Shown in pieces: positions 47,102 to 56,306 of a DNA stretch of 64,000 bases. The notes below the pieces were generated by a model. That model was not told the origin of the DNA, did not search any database, and worked only from the letters and a program-made list of their open reading frames with translations. The stretch is from the NCBI GenBank assembly GCA_028278425.1, contig JANQEJ010000057.1:1-64000 (forward strand), read 5' to 3'. Source of the DNA: Planctomycetota bacterium (lineage in GTDB: Bacteria > Planctomycetota > UBA1135 > GCA-002686595). Each line of letters begins with the position of its first letter. Within the stretch, counting starts at the first letter, position 1. Position numbers and translations under genes: made by a program.

Positions 47102-48004
47102 GTGCTCGCCGGCGCGGTGCTCGTCCTTCGCCCGCGCGCCGGCTCGGAGCCGGTCGTGGAGGTCTTGCCGGCGCCGGCTTCGCACGCCGAGGGACCGGCG
47201 CCGGCCACGTCCGGGGCCTCCGGCGGATTCCCCGCGCCTGCCTGGCACGCGCAGGCGCCGACGCGGGCCACGTTCGAGGCCTCGATCGAGCCCGCTTCCG
47301 ACGCGCCTCTCCAGGAGCTCTTCGTCCGCGCCGGCCTGGCCCGCGCGAAACAGCTCCTCGAGAGCTCCTCGGGAAGCGTGCGCGCGCGCATGACGCGCGT
47401 CCTCGACCGCGGCGAAACGTACCGCTCCGAGCTGGAGCTCTCCTTCGAACGCCGCGCAGACGACGTCTTCGTCGAGCTCGGCGTCGAGCGCGACGTCACC
47501 GAGCCCTTCGCGTACAAGGCGCGGCTCGAGGGGCTCCAGATCGTCGAAGCCACGCTCGTCTCGGACGCGGGGGAGCAAAGCATCGGCTTCGCGGGCGACG
47601 TGCCGATCGCCCTCGGCGACATGCTCGTCCCCGACGTCCTCGCGCTCACCGAGGCGATTCGCAACGACGCCGTCGAGACGGTCGGCGTGCTCGCCGCGCT
47701 GAACTCGGACCCGCTGCTGGTCCTCCGCGCCGAGCTCGCCGAGGAAGGGGAGGTCGCCGCCGACCCGTCCGCGCCCGATGACCACCGGGCCGTGCGCGCC
47801 CTCCTCTACGTGGACAAGACCCGGTTCGTCCCGCAGGCCGTGCGGGTCTTCGACCGCAACGACCGACTCGTTCGCGTGTACGAGGGCTTCACCTTCCGGG
47901 AGGCGGACAGCCTGCTCGCGCTCTCCGGTCTGCGGGTGGCTTCGTTGCCGAACGGGAGCCACACGACCTTCCAGCTCGACGAGATCGAGCTCGGAGAGGA
48001 TTAA
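47102..48004 (+). CDS. membrane-anchored/secreted protein of unknown function
   Basis: Long ORF following the IPTL gene; N-terminal hydrophobic segment extends upstream of GTG 47102, so start uncertain. Confidence 0.5.
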   Translation: MLAGAVLVLRPRAGSEPVVEVLPAPASHAEGPAPATSGASGGFPAPAWHAQAPTRATFEASIEPASDAPLQELFVRAGLARAKQLLESSSGSVRARMTRVLDRGETYRSELELSFERRADDVFVELGVERDVTEPFAYKARLEGLQIVEATLVSDAGEQSIGFAGDVPIALGDMLVPDVLALTEAIRNDAVETVGVLAALNSDPLLVLRAELAEEGEVAADPSAPDDHRAVRALLYVDKTRFVPQAVRVFDRNDRLVRVYEGFTFREADSLLALSGLRVASLPNGSHTTFQLDEIELGED

Positions 48005-48043
48005 GGCGTCGGCTCGACCGGTCCAGGTCGCGACCTCGCGGCT

Positions 48044-50611
48044 CTAGTCGGCCCTTTGCGCCGATCCCGCTTTCGCGGAGCCGGTAGCCGGTGCTCCCTT
48101 CTCGCCCGGCTCGCGCGGGTGGGCCGGCGTCAGCACGTCCTCGCCTTCGTCCTTTCCGGCGTGCGCGTCGGACTTGCCGTTGCTCCCCGGCCGCAGGCGC
48201 ATCAGGAGCCTGGACAGGCGTTGGCGCCACGGGCTCTGGAGTTGCGGGGTGGACTTCTTCCAGTCCGGGGAGAGGAGGTCTTCCATCACGAGCTTCGACG
48301 GCGTGTAGAAGGAGTGCACCATCACGAACTGGAGCTTCTCGTTCAGCGTTCGCTGACCCGTGTCCTCCTCGGCCTCGACCTCGACCTCGATCTCGTTGGG
48401 ACCCTTCGGACCGGTCGCGCCCTCCGCGACCGTTGCCTTCTCCGAGACCGTGTCGCCCTCGGCAACCGACGCGCTCTCCGCGACCACGTCGCTCACCGAG
48501 ACGTCTCCTTGTTCCGAAGCCGTCGCTCCCGAACCCTGGGGGGCCGCCTGTACGGTCGGAAAGCGCTGCTTGGCTTCGCGGAAGAGCTCTTCGAGCCTCT
48601 CCATGCGCTCCGTGGTCCTGCTGTCTCGAATGTGCTCGACGCACCGCCCGATCACGACGTCGGGGTCGATCGGGCGACGGCTTCGAAAGTCCTTGGGGAC
48701 GAGCTCGAGCGCGATGAGGGCGTTCCAGTCGAAGCGGCGCAGGAGCCGGCGGGCGCAGGCCCGCCGCTTCTCGACCGTCGTGTACAGCTCGGCCAACTCG
48801 GCGTCGAGGGCGTCCTTGTTGGCCTTGGCCAGGCTGGGGTCGCGGCTGTTGTTGTAGACCTGGCGGAGCTTGCTGCGCAGCGTCCTGAGGTAGTTGAAGT
48901 ACGCCAGCACGTTCACGAGGGGCTGGCGCGTCTGGAACTTCTTCGTGGCGAGCTTGTCGTTGATCCAGAGCAGGAGCCGGTCGTACAGGTTCGCGATGCC
49001 GATCGACTTGCCCGCCGGGCTCTCGAACAGGGTCGAGCGCAGGAGCGCCGTCGGCGTCACCGCGATGATCGACGCGGCCAGCACGCTGTCGTAGCGGACC
49101 TTGCCGGTCTCGGCCAGGTACACGTACAGGACGCCGATCAGGATGAGGTTCACGCCGATGAAGAGCAGCGAATACCGATTGAGCAGGTTGAAGATGCTGC
49201 CCTGATACCAGCGCCGGAGATCGAGGATGTTGAAGAAGACGACCGCGAAGAGAATCAGCCCGAGGTTGAAGAAGGGCCAGATGCCGTAGCAGCTATGGAG
49301 CAGCCGCACCTTCATCTCGAGCTTGGTGCGCAGATCGAAGGTCCGCTCGATGTTGATCGGCGTCAGGACGCCTTTCGGATTCTGTTCGTCGGCTGGATCG
49401 GCGCGATAGATCGTGGGGACAGCGATGTTCTCGGCGTCCGTGCCGAACTTCATGCCGGTCTGGCTGCCTTCGATCCTGCCGCTCAGCCGCTCGGTCAGCT
49501 CCGTCTTGAGCCGCGCGGGGTCTCCGCCCACCTCGTCGAGCGCGGCGAAGACGAGACGCGCCGTGTCGAAGGAGATGGCCTCGGCTTCGTCGACGAACTC
49601 CCTCGGCGGAATCAGGTCCGGCACCTCCTTCCGCGGTTCGAGGAGCGACAGGAAGTGGAAGCCCGGGTATTCCGCCGCGAGCCCCCGCGCGTCGAGGATC
49701 GTGAAGAAGATCGGCTTGTAGGGCGTCGAGGAGCCGTTCATGGTGAGGAAACGGCTGAGGATGCAGTCGATCTCCTCGCGCGAGCCGAACATGCCGACCG
49801 CTTCCGGCCGCTCGTTCAAGAGCTGGCGCACGCGGTCGTCGAGGTTCTCCCGTGCGTCGTACTGCAGCGGCAGGTACCCGTGCTTGAGGTCCATCGGGAG
49901 CGCCTTGCGGAAGGCGGCCTCGGCGCGCTCGCCGTAGGCGTTGTCCGCGTAGAGAACCGCACACGAGCTCACCCAGAACTTGCCGACGAAGTCGGCCATC
50001 TGTCGGACGCGCTCTCCGTCGCTCACGTTGGTGCGGAAGATCCAGTCCGCGGCCTTCCCGGCGCTCTTCAGCACCTCCGGCTTGATCTCCGCCGTGACCA
50101 TCGAGGAGACGACCGGGACCATGTTCTCCATCACGCCCGCGTCGTCGGCGTCCTCGGCCTCTCCCGCGACGTCCTCGTCCTCCGCGCCTTCGGCGTCGCC
50201 CGCGGGCTCAGCGTCCTCGGGGACGGCCTCCGTGAGCGCCTCTTCCTTCGCCTGCTCCTCGCGCAGCAGGGCGGCGGCCTCTTCGAGGATGCGGACGTAG
50301 ACGCCGCTGTCGGTCGGCCCGAGGACGGCGCGCACCCTGTCCTGCTCGAGCAGCGCCTGGAACTCGGTGAGCCCTTCGCGCTCGTCTCCGTAGGACCGGA
50401 CCACGAGCCGGATGCGGTCTTCCTTCTTGAGGACCCGGAGCGCGTTCTTGATGCCGCGCTCGAAGTTCGCGCCGGTCGGCGTGTTGATGCGCAGAACCCC
50501 GACCGGAATGCGCGTATCGTCGCCCGCGTCTTCCTCTCCTTGCGACGCCGCGGCGGGCGCGGCGAGCACGAGGAGGAAGACCGAAACGAGCCGAATCCAG
50601 CGTATGATCAA
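48044..50611 (-). CDS. periplasmic-binding-protein-like (type 1, branched-chain type) receptor with TM helices and large cytoplasmic region
   Basis: Signal peptide, 'IPVGVLRINTPTGANFERGIKNALRVL...VRAVLGPTDSGV...VVSSMVTAEIKPEVLKSAGKAADWIFRTNVSDGERVRQMADFV'; TM segments 'FFNLGLILFAVVFFNIL' and 'LLFIGVNLILIGVLYVYLA'. Confidence 0.7.
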   Translation of the reverse strand: MIIRWIRLVSVFLLVLAAPAAASQGEEDAGDDTRIPVGVLRINTPTGANFERGIKNALRVLKKEDRIRLVVRSYGDEREGLTEFQALLEQDRVRAVLGPTDSGVYVRILEEAAALLREEQAKEEALTEAVPEDAEPAGDAEGAEDEDVAGEAEDADDAGVMENMVPVVSSMVTAEIKPEVLKSAGKAADWIFRTNVSDGERVRQMADFVGKFWVSSCAVLYADNAYGERAEAAFRKALPMDLKHGYLPLQYDARENLDDRVRQLLNERPEAVGMFGSREEIDCILSRFLTMNGSSTPYKPIFFTILDARGLAAEYPGFHFLSLLEPRKEVPDLIPPREFVDEAEAISFDTARLVFAALDEVGGDPARLKTELTERLSGRIEGSQTGMKFGTDAENIAVPTIYRADPADEQNPKGVLTPINIERTFDLRTKLEMKVRLLHSCYGIWPFFNLGLILFAVVFFNILDLRRWYQGSIFNLLNRYSLLFIGVNLILIGVLYVYLAETGKVRYDSVLAASIIAVTPTALLRSTLFESPAGKSIGIANLYDRLLLWINDKLATKKFQTRQPLVNVLAYFNYLRTLRSKLRQVYNNSRDPSLAKANKDALDAELAELYTTVEKRRACARRLLRRFDWNALIALELVPKDFRSRRPIDPDVVIGRCVEHIRDSRTTERMERLEELFREAKQRFPTVQAAPQGSGATASEQGDVSVSDVVAESASVAEGDTVSEKATVAEGATGPKGPNEIEVEVEAEEDTGQRTLNEKLQFVMVHSFYTPSKLVMEDLLSPDWKKSTPQLQSPWRQRLSRLLMRLRPGSNGKSDAHAGKDEGEDVLTPAHPREPGEKGAPATGSAKAGSAQRAD

Positions 50612-50853
50612 GCGAGCAAGGCCTCGCAGCTATCCTGACGGTTGATGAGGGTTCACGCAAGTCGACCCGTTTCCAACCGCCCTCGCCCCAAGACGTTCGA
50701 CCGCTCCGCTCTATTCGACGGCGATCTACGCACTGTGGCTCTCTGAGGCACGCGGTGGGAGTCCGGCAAAATCTTCCGGGTCCCACGCGTCCGCCCTTCC
50801 CGAGCTTGCGTGGACGTGGGGGGCGCGTGTGCTCCGAACCGCGGAGGAACATC

Positions 50854-52470
50854 ATGCGACTTGCTTTCGCTCTCGCTCTCGCCACGACGCTGACGTGGGG
50901 TGCGAACACATCGGCCCAATGCGTGCTTCAGAAGCTGACGGTCGAGGGGAGCTACGGCTCGATCGGAAACCCCGAGGGGCGGGCGATCGCCGTCGAGGGG
51001 GACCTGATGGTGATCGGAATTCCCACCTTCATCTCCTATCCGACGGGGTGGCCGGGCGTGAGCGCCGGGGGAGCCGCGGTCTTCGAACGGACCGGCGGAA
51101 CCTGGGTGCAGACGGACGTGTTGCTCCCGAGCGATCCGGTGGACGAGAAGAGCTTCGGCTGGTCCGTGGCGATCTCCGGCGAGCGCGTGGTGATCGGTGC
51201 GCCGTGGGAGCTCGACGTGATCGGCAGCAAACCACCCGGAGACGTGTACGTCTTCGAACGCTCCGCCAACGGCTGGGTCGAGACCGCCAAACTCCAGGGC
51301 GCCGGTCTCGGTATCTACGCCAAGATGGGCTGGAGCGTCGACGTCGACGGCGACGTGATCGTCGCCGGTGCGCCCGGCAACCAGATCACGTCGTCCGCCG
51401 GGAGCGTCTTCGTCTTCGAGCTCCAGGGCGGGCTTTGGACCGAGACCGCCGCGCAGCACTGGCCCTCGTCCTCGGAGCAGCTCGGTGAAGCGGTCGCCGT
51501 CGAGGGGGACACGATCCTCGCCTGGGTCGAGTCCATGAACGCGCGCGTCGAGGTGCTCGCGCGAAGCGGCGCGACCTGGTCGATCGTCGACGAGATCGTT
51601 CCCGACGATCCCGAGCCCTTCGATGCCTTCGGATACTCCCTATCGCTCGACGACGATCGCGTGGCCATCGGCGCGCCGGATCGGGACGACGGGAAAGAGG
51701 ACTCCGGCGCGGCTTACGTGTTCGACCGCACCGCGGGCGTCTGGACGCAGACGGTCAAGCTGACCGCGAGCGATCGATCGGCGGAAGACGAGCTCGGACA
51801 CGTGGTCTCGTTGGATGCGGACGTGGTGTTGGTCGGCGCTCCCAACGGCGCCGATTTCTACGGAAGCGCCTACCTGTACCGCGAGTCCGGCGGCGCGTGG
51901 AGCGAGACCCAGGTGCTGGCGCCCGACGGCGAGCAGTACGACTTCTTCGGAACCGAAGTCGCGCTCGAAGGCGACGACATGTTCGTCCTGAGCCCCGACG
52001 ACGGAGGCGATCCCTCCCCCGGCCCAGGATCGGTGTACGCCTGGTCCGTGAGCGAGGCCGGCTGCCCGACGCTGCTCGGGCTGGACGCGAGCGTGTCGCT
52101 GTCGGCCGGCGGCGAGCAGCTCCTGCTCCTGGACGCGGGCGCGGCGCACGCGGGGCTGGTGTACCTGCTCCTCGGGACGAGCGCGGGCACATTGCCGGGG
52201 ATTCCGGTGGGCTCGGTCGTGCTGCCGCTGAATCACGACGGCCCCGGAGGCTATCTGCTGCACACGCTGGCGAACCCGAACAAAGCGCCGCTCGACAACT
52301 CGTTGGGCTTCTTCGACTCGGACGGACGGGCGAGCGCGCGCTTCCAGATTCCGCCGGGGACGACGCCGTTGCTGTCAGGCCTCGAGCTGCACCATGCCTA
52401 CGTCGTCCTCGACCCCGGCCTGGCAGCGGTGTTTGCGAGCGAGGCGGAGCCCGTGACCCTGGTCGACTGA
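50854..52470 (+). CDS. secreted FG-GAP-like repeat protein with shared C-terminal module
   Basis: 'FGWSVAISGERVVIGAPWE', 'FGYSLSLDDDRVAIGAPDRDDG'; C-term 'SLSAGGEQLLLLDAGAAHAGLVYLLLGTSAGTLPGIPVGSVVLPL'. Confidence 0.85.
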   Translation: MRLAFALALATTLTWGANTSAQCVLQKLTVEGSYGSIGNPEGRAIAVEGDLMVIGIPTFISYPTGWPGVSAGGAAVFERTGGTWVQTDVLLPSDPVDEKSFGWSVAISGERVVIGAPWELDVIGSKPPGDVYVFERSANGWVETAKLQGAGLGIYAKMGWSVDVDGDVIVAGAPGNQITSSAGSVFVFELQGGLWTETAAQHWPSSSEQLGEAVAVEGDTILAWVESMNARVEVLARSGATWSIVDEIVPDDPEPFDAFGYSLSLDDDRVAIGAPDRDDGKEDSGAAYVFDRTAGVWTQTVKLTASDRSAEDELGHVVSLDADVVLVGAPNGADFYGSAYLYRESGGAWSETQVLAPDGEQYDFFGTEVALEGDDMFVLSPDDGGDPSPGPGSVYAWSVSEAGCPTLLGLDASVSLSAGGEQLLLLDAGAAHAGLVYLLLGTSAGTLPGIPVGSVVLPLNHDGPGGYLLHTLANPNKAPLDNSLGFFDSDGRASARFQIPPGTTPLLSGLELHHAYVVLDPGLAAVFASEAEPVTLVD

Positions 52471-52477
52471 AGGCGAC

Positions 52478-55400
52478 TCAGGGCAGCCGGAGCGAGACCT
52501 CTCCCCGAGCCCAGGAGGGAACCGTCGTCCTGCACGTCGCCGCCGTACCTGCCGCCGTCCTCGCTCGAACTTCGTATTCGCCGCGCGGTAGACCGCGCAA
52601 CGACAAGCTCCCGCCGTCGTCGGTGATCAGGGCGGTTCCTCCCGACGAGAGGACGCGGCCCGCTTCGACCCAATCTTCGACTTCGCCAGGGAATCCGAGC
52701 GACGCGACCTCGAGTGCCACGCGCGGCACGGCCTCTCCTCCGGCGCACAGGACGCGCACGACGAGATCTCCCGTCCGCACGAGCTGCACCACCTTCGGCT
52801 TCGTCCGAGTGCGCGTGGCTTCGACGAGCGCGTCGGCGGTCCAGTAGCCCGGCGCGCCGACCATCAGCCGGTACCTCCCCGGCCCCATGCGCGTCCACGC
52901 CACGCGGCCCTGCCGGTCGGGATGGCGGCGCGGCAGGCCGAAGCTCGAGCCCGGAAGCTCCAGGTAGGCCTTCACGCCCGTCACGGGCTCGGCGCCGTCT
53001 TTCAATTGCACGGCGACCGTGTAGCTCGTGTCGACCACGACGTCGACGACTTGATCGGGATCGGCGGGGACGTCCGCGGGAATTCCGAGGTGGGTCCCGA
53101 AGACCGGCTGGTAGACCACGAGGCTCAAGCGCCCGCACGGCGGCGCCTCGAGCGTGAAGTAACCGTCGCCGTCCGCGTCGACCTCGGTGGACCAGCCGCC
53201 GGCTCCTCCGCCTTCGCAATTGGCGTGGACCGACGCGCCCGGGATCGGATCGCCGGCGCTCGTGACGGCTCGAAAGCGAAAAGCCTGCGGCGTGCCGAGC
53301 ACGAGCGAGACCGTCTGCGGTCCGGGCGGCGCTAGAGCGACGCGCTCGCGCGCGACGGTGTCGCCGCTCGAGTCTTCGATCTCGAGGACGACCTCTTCTC
53401 CGGCGAGCGCGGGGAACACCGCCTTCCGCTCCTCCGAGAGCTCGGCCCAGACGAAGCTCGATCCCGAAGAGCCCTGGTGGTGAGCGCCGACGTAGGCGGT
53501 GTCGGCGAGATGGATGCCTTCCTTCTCTGGAACTTCCACGATGAGCTCCGTGCCAGCGTCCAATCGCCATTCGACGTGCCAGGGCTCCGCGTTGCTCAAG
53601 TTCCGCGAGAAGTACGACCAGCGGCCATCCGGGTGCTCGATATGGAAGAGGTAGTAGCCGTCGATGCACCCATCGAGCTGGACGAGGCCGTCGGAGGAAA
53701 ACCCCGTCGGCCCGAAGCGACGCATGCCGCTCGTCGAGAGCTCGAACGCTGAGAAGTCGGTGATCTCGTCCGACACGAGTTGCACCGTCATCGATCGCGT
53801 CGGATAGAGCGGCAGATCGCCGAAGTCCAGAAGCTGACCGGGGATCGGGACCGTCGAGACGTAATCCTCCTCGTAGTCGGGAGCGTTGACCATGAGCCGG
53901 GCGTTGCCCGGTGCAAAGGCTTCGGCGCGAAAGCGCCCGTCGGAGTCGACGGGATGCGGCGGCCCCCAGGCGGTGGTGAACTGGCCGCCGACGCTCGAGT
54001 AGACCTGGATCTCCGCGTCGTCGATCGGCAGGTACGTGTTCCCGTCGATCACCCGGCCGACGCCGACGACGGGGTCGGTCAGCTCGAGCTCCGCCCGAGC
54101 GACTTCGTCGGGACGGATGCGAACCGTGACGATCTCGCTCTGCGTGTGCTTCGGGCTGAAGGCGTAAAGGCTGATGACGCCCTCGGGCACGGTCTCGACG
54201 ACGAAGCGCCCGTCCTCGGCATCGTCGACGACGGTCCATTGGAAGTCGATGGGATGATCGTCCCAGTGGATGACGTCGTACTTGTCGACGGGCTCGCCTT
54301 TGTGCGTGACGACCACTTCGAGCTTGCCCGACCGGCCGAGCGCGAGCACGTACTCGTCCTCCTCCGGGGGAAGGCGGTAGGGCCCGAAGAAGCGGCGCTC
54401 GTAACCCTCCGCGTCGGCGAGGAAGCTGAACTCGTCTTCCTTCGGAAGACCGCCGATCTCGACGCGACCTTCCTCGTCGGCGTCGTACCAAGCGGACCAG
54501 TCTGGATCGTGCACGAAGGAACAGCAGGCGCGGGCCGTGCGAATCGGCTCTCCTTCCGCGTTCTCGATGCGGGCTGTGACCGATTCGCCGAACGTCGCCT
54601 CGATCGTGACGTCCACCGACCCGCCTTCGGATGGAACTTGGAAAGGAACGCGCTTCGCGAAGAGCCCTCCGCCGGCGAGCCGACAGTCCGCCTCTGCGGT
54701 ACGCGGCGAATGGAACTCGGCCGGGCCGAACGTCCCATCGTTTTCGACGGCAAGGCTACCGAGCTCCTCCCAATCCGAGTCGGTGTCGACGGCGACGCGA
54801 ACGAGCACGTCTTCCGGAAACGGCGGATCGTCGGCGAGGAACACGGTGCCCGAGAGCCGAAAGCCCGATCGCAGGACGAGCTCGAGCTCCTCCTTCTCGT
54901 GCGCCCACTTCGACGGCGATATGCGCGCGCCCTGTTTCGCCTGGGCCACGACCTGTTTCGGCGCTGCGGGGAGCAGGCAACGGCCGGCCTCGTCCGTCGT
55001 TTCGGTCCAGACGAACACACGTTGCGCGCGGACCTCCCAGGGATCGCGGGAGCTCTTGTGCTTGCCCCAGAAGAGCCCGCGAACCGTCACCGTCGCGCCG
55101 GTGGCGACGGCTCCCGAGGAATCGCGCACGGTAACGGAAACAGGTTTGGCTGGTTCGAGTCGCACCTCCCGCGCGACGAGGAGGTCCCGCCGATCGAGCA
55201 GCAAGAGCGGCTGGGCCATATGCCCCGCGTGCACGACCCAGATCACCGACGGCACCGCCGGTTCCCCCTGGGGCAGGTCGAACGCGAACTCTCCGTCGAG
55301 GCCCGACGTCGCGACGACCGACGCCTCGGCGATGGCCTCCCAGTCCTGGCTGCGCCAGGCGCGCTCCTGAAACTCGTCGCGAAGCTGCGTCCAAGTGAGC

Positions 55401-55702
55401 GTTGCGGCCGCGATGGGCGAACCGTCGGCGGAGATCACGCGGCCGCGGAGTTTCTCGGGGACAGCCGTGCGTTGGAGCGGCGCGTGAGGTTCCGTGGACT
55501 TCACTTGCCGCGGCGCGGCTGGCGGCCGGTTCCCGACCGCCCACGGCGGGGCTTCGTTGATCTCGGGGGTCGCTTGCTCCGACGGCGGAGCCGAGGGATG
55601 GGGAATCGCTGTTGGTTCCTTCGACTCGAAGGTGTGTCGAACCGCGATGGAGCACAGGATCAGTAGGAGAGCGAGGGAAAGGACAAAGAGTGAGGTCTTC
55701 AT
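52478..55702 (-). CDS. large membrane-anchored multi-repeat protein (carboxypeptidase-regulatory-like beta-sandwich domains), paralog 2
   Basis: N-terminal TM 'MKTSLFVLSLALLLILCSIAV'; colinear with 56307-59498, e.g. 'GRVIDGNTYLPIDDAEIQVYSSVGGQF...VDSDGRFRAEAFAPGNARLMVNAPDYEEDYVSTVPIPGQLLDFG'. Confidence 0.75.
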   Translation of the reverse strand: MKTSLFVLSLALLLILCSIAVRHTFESKEPTAIPHPSAPPSEQATPEINEAPPWAVGNRPPAAPRQVKSTEPHAPLQRTAVPEKLRGRVISADGSPIAAATLTWTQLRDEFQERAWRSQDWEAIAEASVVATSGLDGEFAFDLPQGEPAVPSVIWVVHAGHMAQPLLLLDRRDLLVAREVRLEPAKPVSVTVRDSSGAVATGATVTVRGLFWGKHKSSRDPWEVRAQRVFVWTETTDEAGRCLLPAAPKQVVAQAKQGARISPSKWAHEKEELELVLRSGFRLSGTVFLADDPPFPEDVLVRVAVDTDSDWEELGSLAVENDGTFGPAEFHSPRTAEADCRLAGGGLFAKRVPFQVPSEGGSVDVTIEATFGESVTARIENAEGEPIRTARACCSFVHDPDWSAWYDADEEGRVEIGGLPKEDEFSFLADAEGYERRFFGPYRLPPEEDEYVLALGRSGKLEVVVTHKGEPVDKYDVIHWDDHPIDFQWTVVDDAEDGRFVVETVPEGVISLYAFSPKHTQSEIVTVRIRPDEVARAELELTDPVVGVGRVIDGNTYLPIDDAEIQVYSSVGGQFTTAWGPPHPVDSDGRFRAEAFAPGNARLMVNAPDYEEDYVSTVPIPGQLLDFGDLPLYPTRSMTVQLVSDEITDFSAFELSTSGMRRFGPTGFSSDGLVQLDGCIDGYYLFHIEHPDGRWSYFSRNLSNAEPWHVEWRLDAGTELIVEVPEKEGIHLADTAYVGAHHQGSSGSSFVWAELSEERKAVFPALAGEEVVLEIEDSSGDTVARERVALAPPGPQTVSLVLGTPQAFRFRAVTSAGDPIPGASVHANCEGGGAGGWSTEVDADGDGYFTLEAPPCGRLSLVVYQPVFGTHLGIPADVPADPDQVVDVVVDTSYTVAVQLKDGAEPVTGVKAYLELPGSSFGLPRRHPDRQGRVAWTRMGPGRYRLMVGAPGYWTADALVEATRTRTKPKVVQLVRTGDLVVRVLCAGGEAVPRVALEVASLGFPGEVEDWVEAGRVLSSGGTALITDDGGSLSLRGLPRGEYEVRARTAAGTAATCRTTVPSWARGEVSLRLP

Positions 55703-55913
55703 GACCCCACAGGGATAAGGGCGAAGGGACTTGGTAGCTATCCACGGCGGACCGGGTGACCACCTCAAGTCTGCCGTCAGAAACAACTTGCCGAAGTCTC
55801 AGCTCTCAGGACGATCGTCCAAGATCAGCTCCCGAGACGGCGAATTCCCCGATTCGCTAGCCGGTGTTTACTCGAAAGAGCACCGGGTGCAAGCGTGATG
55901 GAACAAGTTCCAA

Positions 55914-56099
55914 CTACCCGCCGTAGTCCGGGGGCGGTGTCTTCCTTACGGGCGGCGCCGGAGTGTCAGAGCTACTGCCCCGGGTCACCTCAGGCCCAAC
56001 CTGCGGAGGGGGCGGAGCGGCGTTCAGTAGCGGCGGCAACGCAGCGCCGAGCACGAACAGTAGAAGAAGGGATTGTCGAGTGATTCTCGAGAACGGCAT
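55914..56099 (-). CDS. small secreted peptide, 61 aa, C-terminal DYGG
   Basis: SD AGGAGG upstream of ATG; signal peptide 'MPFSRITRQSLLLLFVLGAALPPLLNA'; tail 'SSSDTPAPPVRKTPPPDYGG'. Confidence 0.6.
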   Translation of the reverse strand: MPFSRITRQSLLLLFVLGAALPPLLNAAPPPPQVGPEVTRGSSSDTPAPPVRKTPPPDYGG

Positions 56100-56277
56100 G
56101 GAGGTCCTCCTGCAACAAGGGATGGCGAAGTGGAAGCTCATCACGCCGGATGCCTTCTGGCGCCAGTTCAGCAAGGTCTGACTTGGCGTTCTGGTGGAAA
56201 CTCCCGATCCTCACAAGACTTAGAACACCAGTGAGCTTCTGCGGTGCCTCAGCTCGACTTGTAGCGACGAGACGAAT

Positions 56278-56299
56278 TCACCGGTTTGGATGCCGGTGA
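56278..56299 (-). terminator. hairpin downstream of 56307-59498
   Basis: TCACCGG-N8-CCGGTGA, 7-bp stem just after the stop codon; weak T-run. Confidence 0.4.
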
Positions 56300-56306
56300 T
56301 TTTGAC

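Noticed and set aside
48056-50638. 860-aa plus ORF antisense to the PBP-like receptor
   Set aside because: Biased composition (R/V/E/D/L), no motifs; minus-strand frame has signal peptide and domain motifs.
53780-55666. 628-aa plus ORF antisense to the large surface protein
   Set aside because: Shadow ORF; the minus strand has signal/TM, repeats and a paralog.
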